From: Magnaporthiopsis rhizophila
Taxonomy: Eukaryota > Ascomycota > Sordariomycetes > Magnaporthales > Magnaporthaceae
Direction: 5' to 3'
Length of the DNA: 64,000 nt
Assembly (NCBI GenBank): GCA_003049465.1
Contig: PYSS01000018.1
Location: 66,792 to 130,791, forward strand
How positions within the stretch are numbered: position 1 is the stretch's first letter; every line of letters begins with the position of its first letter. The translations under genes were made by a program, and so were the position numbers. Of the stretch, positions 33,680-45,807 are shown piece by piece. Under the pieces are notes generated by a model, which saw nothing but the letters and a program-made list of their open reading frames with translations, was not told where the DNA came from and made no database searches.

Positions 33680-35527
33680 ATGGCTGGAGGAACCCCCCAC
33701 CTGGGGGCGGAAGACAGACAACGTATTCGCACCCTTTATTTCGATGGCGGCCTTTCCAAACAGGACAGTACGTACACATTGTTCGTGACTGCGTGTGTGT
33801 GTGTATGTGTGTATGTGCGTGTGTGCTGCGGAATGCTGACTTGAGGATCCTATAACGTAACTCGCACCCCTCGCCCAGTCGCCCTCCGCACCAGCTACAC
33901 CCGCTTCCAGATCCGCAATGCCATAAGGGCCGCCGAATCAGAACCAAAGCCACGTCCCGGTCGGCCTCCCCTCCTGACCAAGGAGCAGGAGGAGGAGCTG
34001 CTCCGCTACGTGGCCTCGGACGCTGGCCGCGGGCAGAGCTACTTGAACATTGCCAGGTCCGTCTTCGGCGGCCGCTTCGGCGAGGTTGCCATCCGCAACG
34101 CTCTGCGCCGCAGGGGCATCATCCGCGGCACAAGAAAGTTTCTCGCAAACCCCACACCGCCGTCGCAGCTGAACGCCGCCGGCACCATCAGGGTCTGGAA
34201 GGCTTCCATCAACACACCTGCACCGCCGCCACGACCATCACAGCTACCACCAATAGCACCGGCAGAGCCGCCACCACGCCCGATTGTTGAGAATCTAGGA
34301 TACGTCCCAGGAGGCGCAATACTCATGCCGCCGCCGCCGCCGATCTCGGCCCGGGTAGCCATCCGCATCGGGGCGGACCAGCCGCCCGTGACGGTGAGGG
34401 CGACCCCGTTGACGGCGGTCGGATATACTCAATTCGGCGACGTCATCGAGAACCCGCGGCCAGAAATGCACCCGGCCGCCTTCGCCACCGCCGTATCCCA
34501 GCAGCAGCACTTGGGCATCATCCCCCACGCGCCCATCGTGGCGAACCAGGGATCTGCCATAAAGTACCAGCACCCGACGCACCCGCTCAACTTCTACCCG
34601 CACGCCCCGAGCCAAGTGCCGGGCCACGCCGTCATGAACATGTTCTCGTGCGCGGCAAGGAATCTACAAGTGGAGGCGACTGTGGAGGCGGGCGTGGCGG
34701 CGGGCGTGGCGGCGGGCGTGGCGGCGGGCGTGGCGGCGGGCGTGGCGGCGGGCGTGGAGGTGAGAAATATCCGGCAGACGTCCGAGGTGGAGACGAGGGA
34801 TTCGATCGTGGTTGAACTGAGCGACGCTGAAAATGAAGAGGGAGAGGAGGAGGGGGAGGAGGAAGAAGAAGAGGAGGAAAATGCGAGAGATGCCGAGGCG
34901 GATGAGGACGGAGCAAGCACGGCGGACAGGGCAAGCACCGAGGTGAGAGACGTAGTAGAGGTTGCTACCGGTGAGCCCGTCGCCGAGAGCAGCCCCCGGC
35001 GCGCGGCGTGCGGCGTATTCCCCGTCCTCATCCTGGAGCGGCATCCCTTCACGACCCAGACTTTTGTGCCCATGTCGCGCGACGGCGCCGACACGCGGTA
35101 CCTAGTCATCGTGGCCCCGAGCTTAGCGCCCGGCCTCCCAGACGTCAATCTACCCGTGCCGATCCCGCCGCCCAACGCCACGGGTGGTCCGAGGCTCCCC
35201 GGCCGAGGCCTCCCGAACCTCAAGCAGATGAGGGCGTTCGTCGCGACGGGCAGCCAGGCGGTGACATACGCCGCAGGCACATGGCACGCGCCCATGGTGG
35301 CGCTGGGCGCAGAGGGAAGCGTGGTCGACTTCTTCGTGGTGCAGTACGCCAACGGCGTCCCGATCGAGGACTGCCAGGAGGCCGTGCTGCTGAGCCCGCA
35401 GACCTCCGCTCCTGGCCCGACCGCGGAGGGCGGAGCCCCGGGCCAGCAGATGGGGGTTTTTGTGCAGGTCCCACCAGAGTATCTTGCTACCCAGAGGAGC
35501 GACAACAGGGGTACCTCCAAACTGTAG
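33680..35527 (+). CDS. tandem helix-turn-helix protein, possibly transposase-derived
   Basis: Two exons, 33680..33767 and 33879..35527 (578 aa). The GTACGT donor and CCCAG acceptor preserve phase. The N-terminus contains two consecutive HTH-like units. Unit one spans about residues 9-55 (DRQRIRTLYFDGGLSKQDIA ... RFQIRNAIRAAE). Unit two follows a basic GRPP linker at about 63-115 (TKEQEEELLRYVAS ... YLNIARSVF ... GEVAIRNALRRRGI). This 'two HTH with GRPP hook between' layout is that of Tc1/mariner and paired-type DNA-binding domains, but no DDE catalytic domain follows. The middle is Pro/Ala-rich with a GVAA minisatellite and a strongly acidic run. The C-terminal part is otherwise unrecognised. 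A DNA-binding regulator or domesticated transposase is inferred. The intron carries a (GT)n microsatellite. Confidence 0.75.
33792..33826. repeat. (GT)n microsatellite in intron 1 of the HTH gene
   Basis: An interrupted GT/AT dinucleotide run inside the 111-nt intron. Confidence 0.8.
34688..34758. repeat. 12-bp coding minisatellite (GVAA repeats)
   Basis: Nearly identical tandem units of GGCGTGGCGGCG, in frame, encode GVAA about five times and end in GVE. Because the unit is 12 bp, copy-number change would not shift the frame. Confidence 0.9.
34832..34912 (+). other. acidic low-complexity segment of the HTH protein
   Basis: Purine-rich DNA encodes a Glu run (EEEGEEEEEEEE) and further acidic residues. 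It may act as an activation or histone-interaction segment; this is inferred from composition only. Confidence 0.7.
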
Positions 35528-35533
35528 CAACAT

Positions 35534-35590
<57 letters not shown>

Positions 35591-35596
35591 NNNNNN

Positions 35597-35629
<33 letters not shown>

Positions 35630-36220
35630 TTACCCGTATGGACCTGATATACCAACGAATTGATTCCGTATCTGAAGGGGTGCATGACCCGCATTCCTCA
35701 AAATTCTGTCGCATACAGCCCTCATTCTAGTATCGATGCCAAGCCCTTTTTTTTTGCGTCTGACAGGAAATAACAATCCACGTGGATATGTCGGCATGCC
35801 CCAAGTTGGAAATAGCAAAGCACGTTTCAAGGAAAAAGGCTGTTTGCTGGAGTTCATGCTGAAGGGGTATGATGCGTTTTTTTAACTTGTGGGACAACTC
35901 GAGGTCGGACGGTGTGGGGTTCGATGCGGGTGAAGCTGGCGGAGGGGCTTTGCTCATGCGGTTTGCTGGTCGTCATCGCCCGCACAACTCTACAACCTTG
36001 CCAGATGCCATATACTGCTGCTGTTACTGCTGCACAAACACCCGCCCTCGGTCCTGATCCCATTGATCTCACTTACTCGCAACTAGTTGTGCTTAGCTAC
36101 CGGCTAGCTGCCCGGCACGCTAATCGAGGAGGGCAAAAGGACAGCAGATCCGACGCACATCGATATCCACCAAGCACCTCGAGACCAACAAAGTGTACCC
36201 AGACAAAAGAGCCTGTATCC
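35528..36220. other. intergenic with poly(T)/N gap
   Basis: Begins 10 bp after the HTH-gene stop with a homopolymer gap and holds the promoter of the 2H phosphoesterase gene. No gene is seen. Confidence 0.6.
35538..35626. repeat. poly(T) tract containing six N
   Basis: T run 35538-35590, N at 35591-35596, T run 35597-35626. This is an assembly gap inside a homopolymer immediately after the HTH gene. Confidence 0.95.
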
Positions 36221-37525
36221 ATGTCGAACTCGGTCGATGCAAGAAACAAGCTCGAGGACCTCTCGGGGGTCGTCCCTAAGCCGGGCGAGAATCCGTACAA
36301 CGCCCTGATCGAGGCATGCGGTGGGAAGCCCGTAAGCATTTAATTACCCATTGTTTTCATCTGAACAGCAGACAATATGTGATACAACGTGATATCATGT
36401 GGTGTGAGGTTGCCGTCTGAGAGCTGATTTTATCTCGTCTACTTTTTTTTCCTGATTTTTTGAGATGGCAACTACGCGCTAGAGTGAGATACAAGCGCTT
36501 TATGCGACGCACCGAACGGCGAGGAACGCCCAGCAACGGGAAAAGTTCCTTTCGGCCGAGTTCCAGGAGGTGATCACGGACTCGATCCTGATGCGGCTCG
36601 AGGACCCGACGCTAGAGCCTGGGTTCAAGGACACGAGGAACAGCATGGTCGTGTGGGCGAGGCCGCCGGAGCACGTGCTCCAGCTGGCGGGCCACGTCCA
36701 GCGGATGCTGAAGGAGGTTGCGCCTCGTGAGTCTTGCTCCTGTCTGCCCATGCCTGCTCTCTATGTACCTACCTAGCTACCTAGGTGCGTGTAACCTAGG
36801 TAGGTATCTAGTAGATATTGAGAGAAAAGTGTAGTCAGAGGCACATGCTAAGGTAGTAAACCAAACTGGAAAAAACAACACGAGCAGACCTGTGGCTCAT
36901 GCCCCTCCACCGCATGCACATGACGACGCTCGAGGTTACGCACTCGGAGCCGCCGGAAGTGGTGGTGGCGCTCCTGGACGCGGTGCGGCCGCGCGCGGCC
37001 GCCATCGTCAACCACACGTACGCGCGCTCGCACCGGGCGCGCCTCGTCAAGCCCATGGTCTCGCACGACCTCGCCGCCGTGGCGCTGTCGTTTGTGCCCG
37101 CGGCCGGCGAGCTCGGTGGGGCTTACGACGGCGACGACGACTCTTACTCATACCACCATCTCCGGCGGGACATATTCGACATCACCGTCGGCAACGACAC
37201 CGGAGACGGCGACGGGGATGGGGATGGGGACAGGATCGAGATCAACTCGCGGTACGTGGTGCCCAGCGCGCACGTGACGCTGGCGCGGTTCTTGACGCAG
37301 GCGGACCACGCGACAACAGCGCAGCGGGAGGCGTGGGTGCGGCGTATCGACGAGGTCAACGCCTGGCTCGAGGCTGAGGTTTGGGATGGCCGCGGCGACG
37401 GCGACGACGGCAAGGGAGGCTTCGTGGGCGAGTGGGTTGTGGGACAGGAGCGCGGGCTGGACCTCCGGGTTGGGCCACTGTGGTATGGAGGAGGCCGGAG
37501 TGTCATGGTGGGCGAGGGTTTTTGA
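36221..37525 (+). CDS. 2H phosphoesterase-superfamily protein
   Basis: Three exons, 36221..36331, 36483..36726, 36888..37525 (330 aa); all introns are GT-AG in phase. The protein carries the paired H-x-T motifs that define the LigT/cyclic phosphodiesterase (2H) fold: HMT at residues 129-131 in the context LWLMPLHRMHMTTLEVTHS, and HVT at 247-249 in SAHVTLARF. The family cleaves or forms 2',3'-cyclic phosphodiesters in RNA or nucleotides; the substrate of this fungal branch is unknown to me. The N-terminal third (NPYNALIEACGGKP ... FLSAEFQEVITDSILMRLEDP) is typical of the fungal subfamily. A low-complexity DGDGDGDGD insertion sits just before the second motif. No signal peptide; cytosolic or nuclear location is inferred. 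Confidence 0.85.
36766..36806. repeat. 11-bp perfect inverted repeat in intron 2
   Basis: TACCTACCTAG (36766-36776) and its exact reverse complement CTAGGTAGGTA (36796-36806) are separated by 19 nt inside the 161-nt intron of the 2H gene. It belongs to the same TACCTAGGTA sequence family seen elsewhere in the window. Confidence 0.9.
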
Positions 37526-39897
37526 TTCCAGGCTGATGCTGAAGCAGCTCCAGTGGGCAGCCTCACGCTGGGAAAGACCGCTTTCAAATCCAGAATTAGA
37601 AGGCCACCAGCCATGACTAGGGGCTTTTTTTTCATGACAAGGAAACTTCCCCCATGCCCTCGCGCCTTTGATCTTTCTCTCTCTCATTGGCCCAGACCTT
37701 GTGTGATTTGGTTTCCATCCATCCATCCATCCATCCATTGCACAGCCCCTTTGATATCCAGGTGGTGCTGGTAGGTAAAACATCAGTTGGGCAAAATGCG
37801 CCTCGTCCGATGAGTATTGTGGGAAAAAATACGACGACGACTACGACGGGACGGCGGTTTACACCCTGGGACGGTGAGGAACGATTAGGTTCGATCGATC
37901 AGGTGAGTCCGGTCAAGACAAAGTCTCCGTTCAACCGTCTTCTGTGCTTTTCTGGAAAACTCACGAAATCGAATCGAACGCCTCCTACCCAGCCAGACCC
38001 GTTCCGCTCGTTCCCCTCCCCGGTTAGGTAGATAGGGCCGAGAGTGGCTGCTTTTGCTCATTTCGATCCGGCCCATGTCATATCAGGCCAGGGCCGGGCC
38101 TTTTGATCGTGGGGGGTGGGTGCCGCCAGGTTTGGGCGGCAGGCAAAGTAAGCAAGCAAGCAAGCAAATCTCCACTTTCAGCAATGGTGAAGATCGAAAC
38201 GCGCCCCGTGACCGAAATTCGTCCGCGGAGCATCTCTCCCACCCGGGCGTTTTCCTTGATTGTGCTGGGTGAAGGGGGCCGGCAGGCAAATGAATGCGGT
38301 AGCGTCGAACCATGGATTGGAAGCCAGGGCGCCCAAGCGTCTAGAAATGACGATGCATTTGATCCTGGGCTCGGGCTCTCTATCATGATGGGGTGGAGTC
38401 CACAATGAAAGAAGGGGATGAAGAGGAAACAAAAGAGAGGGAGAGAAAAAAAAAAAAAAAAACATTGAGTAAGGGACCTGCCAGCGAAGCAGCAAAGAAG
38501 CTTCTCCGCGCACGATGCTTTTTGGGCCTTGCATCCCTCGCTCCGGCATCACGCAAAGGCGCCACCCTTTCATCAAACACTCCCCGTCCGTCAACCGCCT
38601 AAGTCCTGTCCAAGCATCCATGTCGGAGGGGCGGTCACGGAGGCGGATCAGACAGGCAGGTAGGCCAAGGCCAGGACCCAGACGGAAAGTAATAATGGAG
38701 CAATAACATTGGAAAATAAGACGAAACATCAAAGAACCATTCTTTCTCAGCTGGCCACCTGCGATCGTGGCTGGAGAGGAAGGTACGACTGCTGGGGTAA
38801 ATTTCTTTTTTTTTTTTTTTTTTTTTTTGTTCTTCCTCGTCGTCGAGGTACCTAGAGGTGCCGACATATTACCTATTCACTCGGACAAATTAGTAAAGGG
38901 TGGCGAGCAAAAGAACCCATTTCCTGAGACGTGCTACTGCTGCTGCCACTAGGGGTGTCCGAGGGCCAGAGCTGAGGCAGGCCCAACCAATCCCTTGAAT
39001 TAATTCGCGTTCCTGACCAGTAAATGCTTGGGAGCTGGAGCAGGAAAGAGGGGGGCGGCCCATTCCCATGCAGCCGGGACAGCACCGACAAGCCAAGGCA
39101 ATCAATTTCCCTTTTCCGTCTTTTTTTTTTTTCTTCCTTGGCCTTCCTTTCGCTCTCCCCTGCGTGCTGCGTTCCAGGTGCGTTAGCTGCAGACGCGGAG
39201 GGTCACCTGCGGCTGGTTACCTAACCTAACACACCCACGCTTGCTCACACACGCAAGCCGCGCAGTGCTAGCTGTCTTCGAGAACCATTCGACCTCGCCC
39301 GAGATCGCCCTTCGGTGCAGCACCACCACACCACCTCGACCCCGTCTGCTGCACCCTCGATCCCCGTTGCGCCACCACCACCACCACCACCACCACCACC
39401 ATCGACCCGCCTGTGCCTGGTCCCGCTTGCTCGCCTGTGGTTGCTGCACCCAAAGACCCGAACCCACTGCACATCATCGTGGTGCTGGTACTGGTACTGG
39501 TGCGCTTGTGCTGGTGCCCGTCTTGCGCTCTCCTTTGGTTTCTAACTACCTACCTAGTCCTGTTGTCCCGACTCACCTGCCCTTTGCACACCCCCCACGA
39601 TCCTCCCCAAGGCCGCTGTGCAGGGCGTGCCGTCCGAGTCCTTTCGCTCCCGCCAGGCCCCCTACTCACCGCGACCGAGACGAAGGATCGGACGACCAGC
39701 ACTCCCAACGGACACCTTGCACTGCCAGGCACCAGCCGAGCTGGCTGCCGGACACACACCCCCGCGCCCTGCCGCTCAGCTGCTCAGCCTTCGATGCACC
39801 CGAAGCGACCGTGCAGGACGCCTGACTGAGACCCGCCCTGCTTGCAGAAGCCCAAACACACGCCTTCCGCCTTGGGGAGAGCGCAGGAGAGAAAGAG
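37526..39897. other. intergenic and long leader of the RasGAP gene
   Basis: Contains (CATC)n at 37715-37738, (AAGC)n at 38150-38167, poly(A) 38446-38462, poly(T) 38806-38828, ACCTAACCTAAC at 39219-39230 and (CCA)n at 39372-39402. An open frame at 39241-39825 (194 codons, with a ten-His run from the CCA repeat) lies directly upstream of the RasGAP ATG. It could act as an upstream ORF but does not look like a real protein. Confidence 0.5.
38806..38828. repeat. poly(T) tract
   Basis: Twenty-three consecutive T, about 1.1 kb upstream of the RasGAP start. Confidence 0.9.
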
Positions 39898-42800
39898 ATG
39901 GGCGGAAGGGCCGTCCGCGTAGGCGGTAGCAGTGGTGGCTCGCAGGACAGTGAGGACTCGTTCCCAACCCAACTCGCTCCGGCGCCTGCACGACCGTCAC
40001 CGCCGCTCCTCTACGACCAGCCTCAAAACAAGAACCACCCGCCCTCGACCGGCAGTCGCACCAGCAGCAGCCGCAGTAGCAGCAGCAGCAGTCCTGCGTC
40101 GCCAGTCTTGTCCTCGCCCAGCCCGAGCCTGCCGACCCTCAGGATATTACCAGACCCTTCCCTGGGGACGAAGTCGCCGCCGCCGCACATCGCCTTCGCA
40201 GTTGGTGCAGCATCGGCAGCCACAGTGCTCGAAAAGAAGGCATCTGCCAGCAATACCCGCTCCGACTTTCGCTCCCCAACGAGGCCGACGGCGATCATCA
40301 GGAAACCGACCCCCGACCAGGCCGCCAGGCAAGCGACCGCTGCTGCGACAACACAGGAGCCGCCGCGCTCGGCAAGCACCACGGCAAGCCACGACGATTC
40401 GGCGAGCACCGTCACCAGCCCATTGTCGGACCCGCCATCCCATGTCCCCCGCTCCTTGTCGACGCCCTCGCTACAGAATTCGCCCAGAATTGCAACGGGA
40501 AGCATCGGTGGCTCTGCTGCCGGCGACATCACCAGCGATAACGGCAGCAACAGCGGCGCCAGTGGCGGTAGCGGAAGCGGAAGCGGAAGCGGTGCTGGTG
40601 GTGCGGGCGGTCCCCGCCGCCAGGGCAGGATATTCAACGAGGCCTTCCCAGATCCCACCGCCGACGGCAGCGCCGCCAGCATTACCTCGACTCCACCTCC
40701 GCCTCCTCGACAATCCTCCCTTCGGCCTCGCACGCGCACGCTGGACGCCCCGTCAGTTTTCCGCCAGACGCCGCCCGTCCACACCGAACGCCACCGCGTT
40801 GCCTCGGTCTCTTCCGGCACCACCCTGACCACCGTCTCGTCCGAGATCCTGGGAGGCTCACTCACCACATGCACCACGGCAGAGTCCATTGGCATTCCCT
40901 CGATAGTAGGCCCCGCCCGGGCGCCGGCGCCCGCCGTCGAAGGCCCAATGGCGCTCGCCGGCAAGGACAGGAAGACGGGCGGCAGGCGCTTGGTCAAACG
41001 AGCCAACTCCAGGCCGACATCCCCGCTCATATCCCCGCCCCCGTCCATGGACTCGCTGCCGCTGCCGATCCCGACGGCCAACGCTAACCATGTGCTGCAG
41101 CTGATGCGCAACCTCTGCGGCCGCATGAGGGGCGAGATCGAGTACAGCGACGACCCCGAGGGCGGCTGGTGCTCTGGCATAGGATACATAGAGGAGGAGA
41201 GGGGTAGCCTCATGTTCGACACGGGCGACAACTATCATGTGCCACTCGTGCCCGACCTGCGTGGCTGCAGAGTCCTGCCTGTTGACCTGCCCGGCAGCGA
41301 CGTCCCGTGCTTGGAGGTTACGCACCTCCAGCCGGGTGGCGAGGTCTACTTGCGGCCGGTGGCCATGGACGAGTTCGACCTTTGGCTGGCCGCCCTACTG
41401 TCGTGGCAGCAATTACGGCCCGGGCCCGTGAAGCCCGGCAGCTCAAGGGGCTTCGGCACACCGACGCCCGACCGCCCAGAGCCCAGGAGGCGCGGGTCTT
41501 CCAATAGGAGCAAGGAGAGCACCATCATCAAGGTGGGCAAGGTGAACTTGTGGGACAAAGGTCTCGCCACCTCGCCGCGGGCCATCGTCAAGAGGCCGTC
41601 GACCAGAGACCTGCGCTCGGTCCAGACCTCGTGGAGGAGGGTATCGTGCATCCTACAGGACAATGGCGAGTTCAGGCTGATGACGGAGAACGACATCACC
41701 GTCCTCGCCGTCATCGAGCTGGGGCAGCTGTCGCGGTGCGCAGTCCAGCAGCTGGACAAGTCGGTCCTCGACGAGGACTTCTGCCTTGCCATACTCCCCA
41801 CATACGCCTCCACGTCCACCCAGCTGTCCATCTTCCGCCCTTTGTACATCGCCCTCGACTCCAAGGTGCTGTTCGAGGTCTGGTACGTGCTTTTGAGGGC
41901 CTTCACGGTGCCAGACATGTATGCGCTCGACCACCCGCCGCACGGGCTCCACCTGGTCGAGGTGATCGACTTTGAGAGCGACCACAAGGGCAGCGAGGTG
42001 TTCAGGATAGAGAAGACCATCAACTTGAGAGTAACCGAGGCGAAGCTGAAGCCGCGCGACGAGCTCACTGCCACCGCCACCGCCACCGCCACCGCCACCA
42101 CCACCAACCACCGACCCCACGGCAAGCACGAACCAGACCCCCTTGTTGGTAACTATCTGGCCGAGGTGATACTGGACGGGGAGGTGCGCGCGCGGACGAC
42201 GACGCAAGCGGACACGAAAAACCCCTTCTGGCGCGACAACTGCGTCTTCAGCGATCTGCCAGCGACGTTGCCGTACCTGTCGGTGGTCCTGAAGCGGCAG
42301 GAGGCCAGCGTCGAGAGCCTGAGCCACCAGCTGCAGGCGTCGCTGGGCCTGCCGCGGTCCGGCAACCTGATCGAGGTCGTCTGCGGGTCCGTCGACATCC
42401 CGCTGGCGCACTTGGAACAGGGCAAAGACCATGAGCAGTGGCTGCAGATCTACGACACCAAGCAGCAGTCGATCGGGTCCATGCTGGCCAAGGTGCACCA
42501 CGAGGAGCTGGTGGTGCTGCGCGGGCGCGAGTACCAGCCGCTGTCGGACCTGCTGCACCGCTTCAGCACGCAGCTGACGGTGCAGATCTCGGACGCGCTG
42601 CCGGGCAACCTCCGGCGCGTCGCCGAGATCCTGGTCAACATCTTCCAGGTCTCGGGCTCGGCCAGCGAGTGGCTCACGGCGCTGGTCGAGGACGAGATCG
42701 ACGGGATCGGCAACCAGGCCACCGTCAAGAAGATGCGCTTCAACCGGCGGCTCAAGTCGGTCGAGTCGGTTGAGTCGGCCAGCGACCGCGAGCAGGCCGT

Positions 42801-44290
42801 GCGCGACATGAGCAGGTCGCTGGCCGGCGAGGCGAACCTGCTGTTCCGCGGCAACTCGCTGCTGACGCAGTCGCTCGAGTTCCACATGCGCCGCCTGGGC
42901 AGCGAGTACATCGAGGAGGTGCTGGGCGACAAGATCCACGAGATCAACGACCTCAACCCCAACTGCGAGGTCGACCCGAGCAAGCTCCAGCCCGGAGACG
43001 ACGTGCAGAACCACTGGAGCCAGCTGGTGCATATGACGGGCGAGATCTGGGAGTGCATCGCCGCCTCGCCCCACAAGCTCCCCTCGGAGCTGCGCCTGAT
43101 CCTCAAGTACGTGCGCGCCGTCGCCGAGGACCGCTACGGCGACTTCCTGCGCACCGTCGCCTACACCTCCGTCTCGGGCTTCCTCTTCCTCCGCTTCATC
43201 TGCCCGGCCATCCTCAACCCGAAGCTGTTCGGCATCCTGCGCGATCACCCACGCCCGCGCGCCCAGCGCACCTTTACCCTCATCGCCAAGGGCCTCCAGG
43301 CCCTGGCCAACCTGTCCACCATCGGCAAGAAGGAGACGTGGATGGAGCCCATGAACAGGTTCCTCAACTCTCACCGGCAGTCCGTCAAGGACTTTATCGA
43401 CGCCATCTGCGCCGTCCCCGCCGAGCACGCGGGCGGCTTCGTCCCTCCGGCCTCGTACTCCACCCCGATCACCATCGTGGGTCGCCTGCCTCCGCTGGCC
43501 CGCGAGGGCCTGCCGTCCCTGCCGCATCTCATCGACCTGCCGCGCCACTACGCCTCCCTGGTCCGTCTATGGACCCAGTCGCACCGCGCCTCGGCCGGCC
43601 CAGGTGGCGGCGGCAGCGGCAGCGGCAACCCAGCGCTCGAGGGCGACCTGCTCGTCTTCCATGAGACGTGCCTCGCCCTCTCGAAGCGGGCGGCCCAGTG
43701 CGCGGCCCGCGTCGACGCTGTCCGCGCCGCCGAGTCGGCGTCCCAGGCCGCGGCCGAGGATGCCCTCAGCTGCCTCTCCGAGACCCTGGACCCCACCAGC
43801 CTCATGCTGGACGGCGGCGGTCCCGTCCCGTCTTGGCACCACGAGCCGTCACCTTACGCCAGTGGGGGGCGTCCACCCGGCTCGGCCGGTTCGGACGTGA
43901 CGGCGGCGTACCACAGCAACAGCAACAGCCACGGCCTCCACACACACCAGCGCGGCGCCAGCAGCGGCGACTTGCGCAACCGCAGCGTCAGCCGCGACCC
44001 CTGGGGCCGGCAGATCAGCTACGGATCCGACGCGTCGGGCTCGGCGGCGTCCGGGACGGCGGCCTCGACTTCTGGCACGGCGGCAACCACCCTCGGCGGG
44101 CACGCGAGCAACACGATTCGCGGCCTGCGCAACAGCCGGCCGGCGCGCAGGTTCCTGAGCGGGCTGATCAAGAACCGCAGGACCGCCAGCCCGGACACGG
44201 GTGGTGTCTCGCCTGCCCCCAAGGACCGGGATCGGGACGGCGACGGAAAGGATAACAGCAGCCGCCACAACTTTACCAGCAACAGCAATT

Positions 44291-44322
<32 letters not shown>

Positions 44323-44571
44323 GACGACTGGAATGGAGACCGGGAAAGGAGCGGGGATGCCAAGGAGAGCGGCAAGAATAAGGATAAAGACAAGGACAAG
44401 GACAAACCCCGAGACAAGGACAAGGACCGCAGCGGCAGCGACAAGGATCGCGAGAAGAAGGCGGACCGCGGCAGGGAAAGAAAGGCCGGGAGCCGCGACA
44501 GGGACACCAGCATAAGCAGCAAAAACCCGAGGCCATTCGGCTTTGGGCATCTGGGAGCGGCACCTGATTGA
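39898..44571 (+). CDS. BUD2: BUD2-type Ras GTPase-activating protein
   Basis: Single-exon ORF of 1557 aa. The likely role is switching off a Rsr1/Bud1-type (Rap-like) GTPase controlling polarity. Order: a Ser/Pro-rich disordered N-terminus (1-390), a PH-like region (about 395-510), a second PH-like region (about 540-690), a C2-like domain (about 700-860, with FRIEKTINLRVTEAKL and GNYLAEVILDGE), then the RasGAP domain (about 930-1180). The GAP signatures are clear: arginine finger R984 in LFRGNSLLTQSLEF and the FLR motif FLFLRFICPAILNPKLFG with R1099. The C-terminal 350 residues are low-complexity, with GS/NS stretches, a ten-His run from a (CAT)n repeat and a KD/RD-rich tail. The C2-RasGAP architecture and the length favour BUD2/CLA2 over IRA-type GAPs. 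An antisense frame of 631 codons (41653-43548) is a codon-bias shadow. Confidence 0.9.
44293..44322. repeat. (CAT)10 coding microsatellite
   Basis: Ten CAT codons encode a ten-His run in the disordered tail of the RasGAP protein. Confidence 0.95.
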
Positions 44572-45807
44572 TGATTCTTGATTTCTTGTTTACTCTTTTG
44601 GGGGGTGACGAGGGGGCCGGCAGCGGGAAGAGAAGAGACGAACAACACAAGCCATTGCATACACGTACACACACAAACCCACACACACGCACGCGCACGC
44701 ACACACACACACACACATAGACACCCAACCATCCAACCTAACCGCGAGGCTCTTTTGGCTATTCACTAGTATATACTTTTCTATTTATATCCTGACCTTT
44801 CATTATCTATCTGATGATGGCGGGAAGCGAGGAGGAAGAGGCCGAACCAAACTTTTAGACACACAGCAAGCTTTCTTTTTTTGGGCTAGACACGGCTTGC
44901 CTCGTTTTCTATCTAGGATACAGTGGAGCGGGACGCGGGTGAGGAAAAAAAAAAAAAAGAGAGAAATACGACGGTTGAATACGGACAAGCTGTTTGTCAT
45001 GATTGCGTGTCGGTCCCATGGCATCGGGTGTAGATCACAGTCAATAAGTTCGGTAGGTAGCCAGCCCGACGGACCGAAACCGACGTCATGAGAGATCAAG
45101 CGAAAAAAGGATCACAGTGACAAATGGGACCGGGATTTGCGGAAAGGGTGGTTTTTGACATTTGACTAAGGAGTATCTCAGGGGCAACGGGTAAGGCTGG
45201 CAGTGAGTGGCCATGTCGGTTGCCTCAGCTTTGTCTGTACATGCCATCCAAGTCCTGCTCTCCCTCCGCGCGCGCAAAACCCCATGGCCAAATTTCGATC
45301 CGCTTTGCAAAACAGAGCCAGAGCAAAGGGATTACAATCCTTTTCGCAACTCCACCTTTTTCTTTTTTTCTTGTTTTCCGTTTTTTTTTTTTTTTTTTTT
45401 TCTCTCCCTCTCTCTCTCTCTTTTGCTTCTTTTTTTCTTCCCCTCTCTTTTTAATTTTTTTTCTTTTCCTTTTATTTTCATCCATCTCCCCTCCTTTCAC
45501 CCACTCAGGAACAGTCCTCCCACCGTCTCGCCCCAATCGTCCCTCATCACCAAACTCCTCCAAACAAGCCAGACGGATTGCCAAAGGAGACAAAAAAGAA
45601 TAGCAAAAGAAAATACTCCAGCTCCTTTGACGCCCGCAAAAGGGTTTGGGCTGTGAGAAGAGAAAATGATAAAAACAGCCATGATCCCTGGTCCAAAGCG
45701 TTATGGACCTCCCGATTCTAGCTAGGTATAATTTTGATTCTTGTTAACGCTACCCATTGTCCATTTCATGGTAGCACTTTGCGTTTGGGATGGTCATCGA
45801 TTGTGTT
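44572..45807. other. convergent intergenic region
   Basis: 3' flanks of the RasGAP (+) and CCCH (-) genes. Contains an interrupted (AC)n array at 44660-44717, poly(A) 44945-44958 and poly(T) 45381-45401 followed by a CT-rich tract. No gene is supported. Confidence 0.6.
45381..45401. repeat. poly(T) tract followed by CT-rich DNA
   Basis: Twenty-one T followed by TCTCTCCCTCTCTCTC-type sequence, in the shared 3' flank. Confidence 0.85.

Noticed and set aside
39241..39825. 194-codon frame before the RasGAP gene as an independent protein
   Set aside because: Low-complexity Pro/His/Arg composition driven by (CCA)n; kept only as a possible upstream ORF.
41653..43548. 631-codon minus-strand open frame inside the RasGAP gene
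   Set aside because: It is antisense to a well-supported RasGAP domain; the strong GC bias at third codon positions of the real gene removes stops on the other strand. No domain is visible.
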